This document shows positions 5,333 through 5,538 of a stretch of 5,538 bases of DNA, one piece after another; position 1 is the stretch's first letter, and each line of letters starts with the position of its first letter. Below the pieces are notes generated by a model that saw nothing but the letters and a program-made list of their open reading frames with translations, did no database searches and was not told the origin of the DNA. The translations under genes were made by a program, and so were the position numbers. Source of the DNA: Thermoleophilaceae bacterium (GTDB taxonomy: Bacteria; Actinomycetota; Thermoleophilia; Solirubrobacterales; Thermoleophilaceae); contig JACCXP010000035.1 in NCBI GenBank assembly GCA_013696905.1, positions 1 through 5,538 of the forward strand. The letters are read 5' to 3'.

Positions 5333-5538
5333 ACTGCGGGCCGGTCAGGTTGCCCGCAGCACCCGCGGTCGGCCCGCCGGGACCGCCCATCGCGCCGCGC
5401 CTGCCCATGCCCTCGAGCGCACGGCCGAGCTCCGCCAGCGGCCGCGGGTTCGCAGGCGCTTGGATCCGCTGCTCGCCGTCTACGCCGTGCTCGGGCTCGT
5501 CTTCTTCTTCGCCTGAGCTAGTCAGTCGACTACGAGCA
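5316..5538 (-). CDS. C-terminal end of an unrecognised convergent gene (partial)
   Basis: A minus-strand frame is open from the window edge to a TGA at 5318-5316. The part from about 5467 down reads as a natural C-terminus (NPRPLAELGRALEGMGRR, then a Gly/Pro/Ala-rich stretch, ending NLTGPQLLVAD), with G/C at nearly all third codon positions. I do not recognise the family. The part upstream of 5467 on this strand is only the antisense of the duplicated antiporter end (it gives a Glu-rich stretch) and may not belong to the real gene. If real, the gene stops 5 bp from the antiporter's stop, so the two converge with almost no gap. Confidence 0.4.
   Translation of the reverse strand, partial: ARSRLTSSGEEEDEPEHGVDGEQRIQAPANPRPLAELGRALEGMGRRGAMGGPGGPTAGAAGNLTGPQLLVAD
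5334..5359 (+). terminator. Possible transcription terminator hairpin after the antiporter
   Basis: CTGCGGGC (5334-5341) and GCCCGCAG (5352-5359) form a perfect 8-bp GC-rich stem with a 10-nt loop, starting 24 nt after the antiporter stop. No T tract follows, so this would be a U-less actinobacterial-type terminator. It also lies inside the putative convergent coding end, so the symmetry could be chance. Confidence 0.35.
5468..5538 (+). repeat. 71-bp direct repeat, copy 2, running into the window edge
   Basis: This is a near-exact second copy of 5262-5332, ending exactly at the window end, so its full length is unknown. The DNA just before it (ending in GGATCC at 5462-5467) does not resemble the antiporter sequence before copy 1. 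One difference is synonymous for the antiporter (ctg/ctc, Leu). The other changes the convergent frame from V-A-D to V-V-D. Confidence 0.95.

Noticed and set aside
5462..5467. GGATCC (BamHI site) immediately before repeat copy 2, suggesting a cloning junction
   Set aside because: Six-base GC-rich sites are frequent here, and nothing else looks like vector; noted only as a clue for the junction check.
1..5538. CRISPR arrays, tRNA or rRNA genes, insertion sequences, phage genes
   Set aside because: No periodic repeat-spacer pattern, no cloverleaf with a T-loop motif, no rRNA-like stretch and no transposase or phage protein motif was found on reading both strands.

Overview
The window is GC-rich DNA (about 70% G+C by eye) with tightly packed genes, start/stop overlaps and strong G/C preference at third codon positions. 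The cell-wall hydrolase at the left end resembles, from memory of the family, proteins of Thermoleophilia-type Actinobacteria (Solirubrobacterales and relatives). The assignment to that group is an inference; no rRNA or other marker gene is present.

Layout. (1) Positions 2-1009, plus strand: the 3' part of a secreted-type peptidoglycan hydrolase with a degenerate M23 (LytM-like) segment followed by an M15-like zinc peptidase segment. (2) Positions 970-3696, minus strand: a three-gene overlapping operon transcribed leftwards. Its order is a 3-hydroxyacyl-CoA dehydrogenase, then a protein that joins the second dehydrogenase C-terminal domain to an enoyl-CoA hydratase, then a Sir2-type NAD-dependent lysine deacylase. 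The first two genes together make up one split beta-oxidation enzyme in HAD-first, hydratase-last order, about the size of the single-chain enzymes known from archaea. (3) Positions 3697-3785: an 89-bp divergent control region. It has a candidate sigma70-type promoter for the minus operon and a candidate leaderless promoter for the plus operon, and their -35 regions overlap. (4) Positions 3786-5310, plus strand: a small, very acidic protein of unknown function, translationally coupled to a CaCA-family Ca2+/H+ antiporter. The antiporter's Shine-Dalgarno sequence is the poly-Glu codon run of the acidic protein. (5) Positions 5311-5538: a probable hairpin, the C-terminal end of an unrecognised convergent minus-strand gene, and a second copy of the 71 bp covering the antiporter's 3' end, running into the window edge.

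How the parts work together. The minus operon links fatty acyl-CoA (probably crotonyl/3-hydroxyacyl-CoA) interconversion with removal of acyl groups from lysines, and both halves use NAD+. The plus operon suggests a Ca2+-handling unit in which an acidic soluble protein is made in step with the exchanger. No CRISPR array, tRNA, rRNA, insertion sequence or phage gene was seen. The most unusual items are the split and rearranged HAD/hydratase pair with its co-translated sirtuin, the acidic-protein/antiporter coupling, and the terminal repeat, which may be an assembly artefact.
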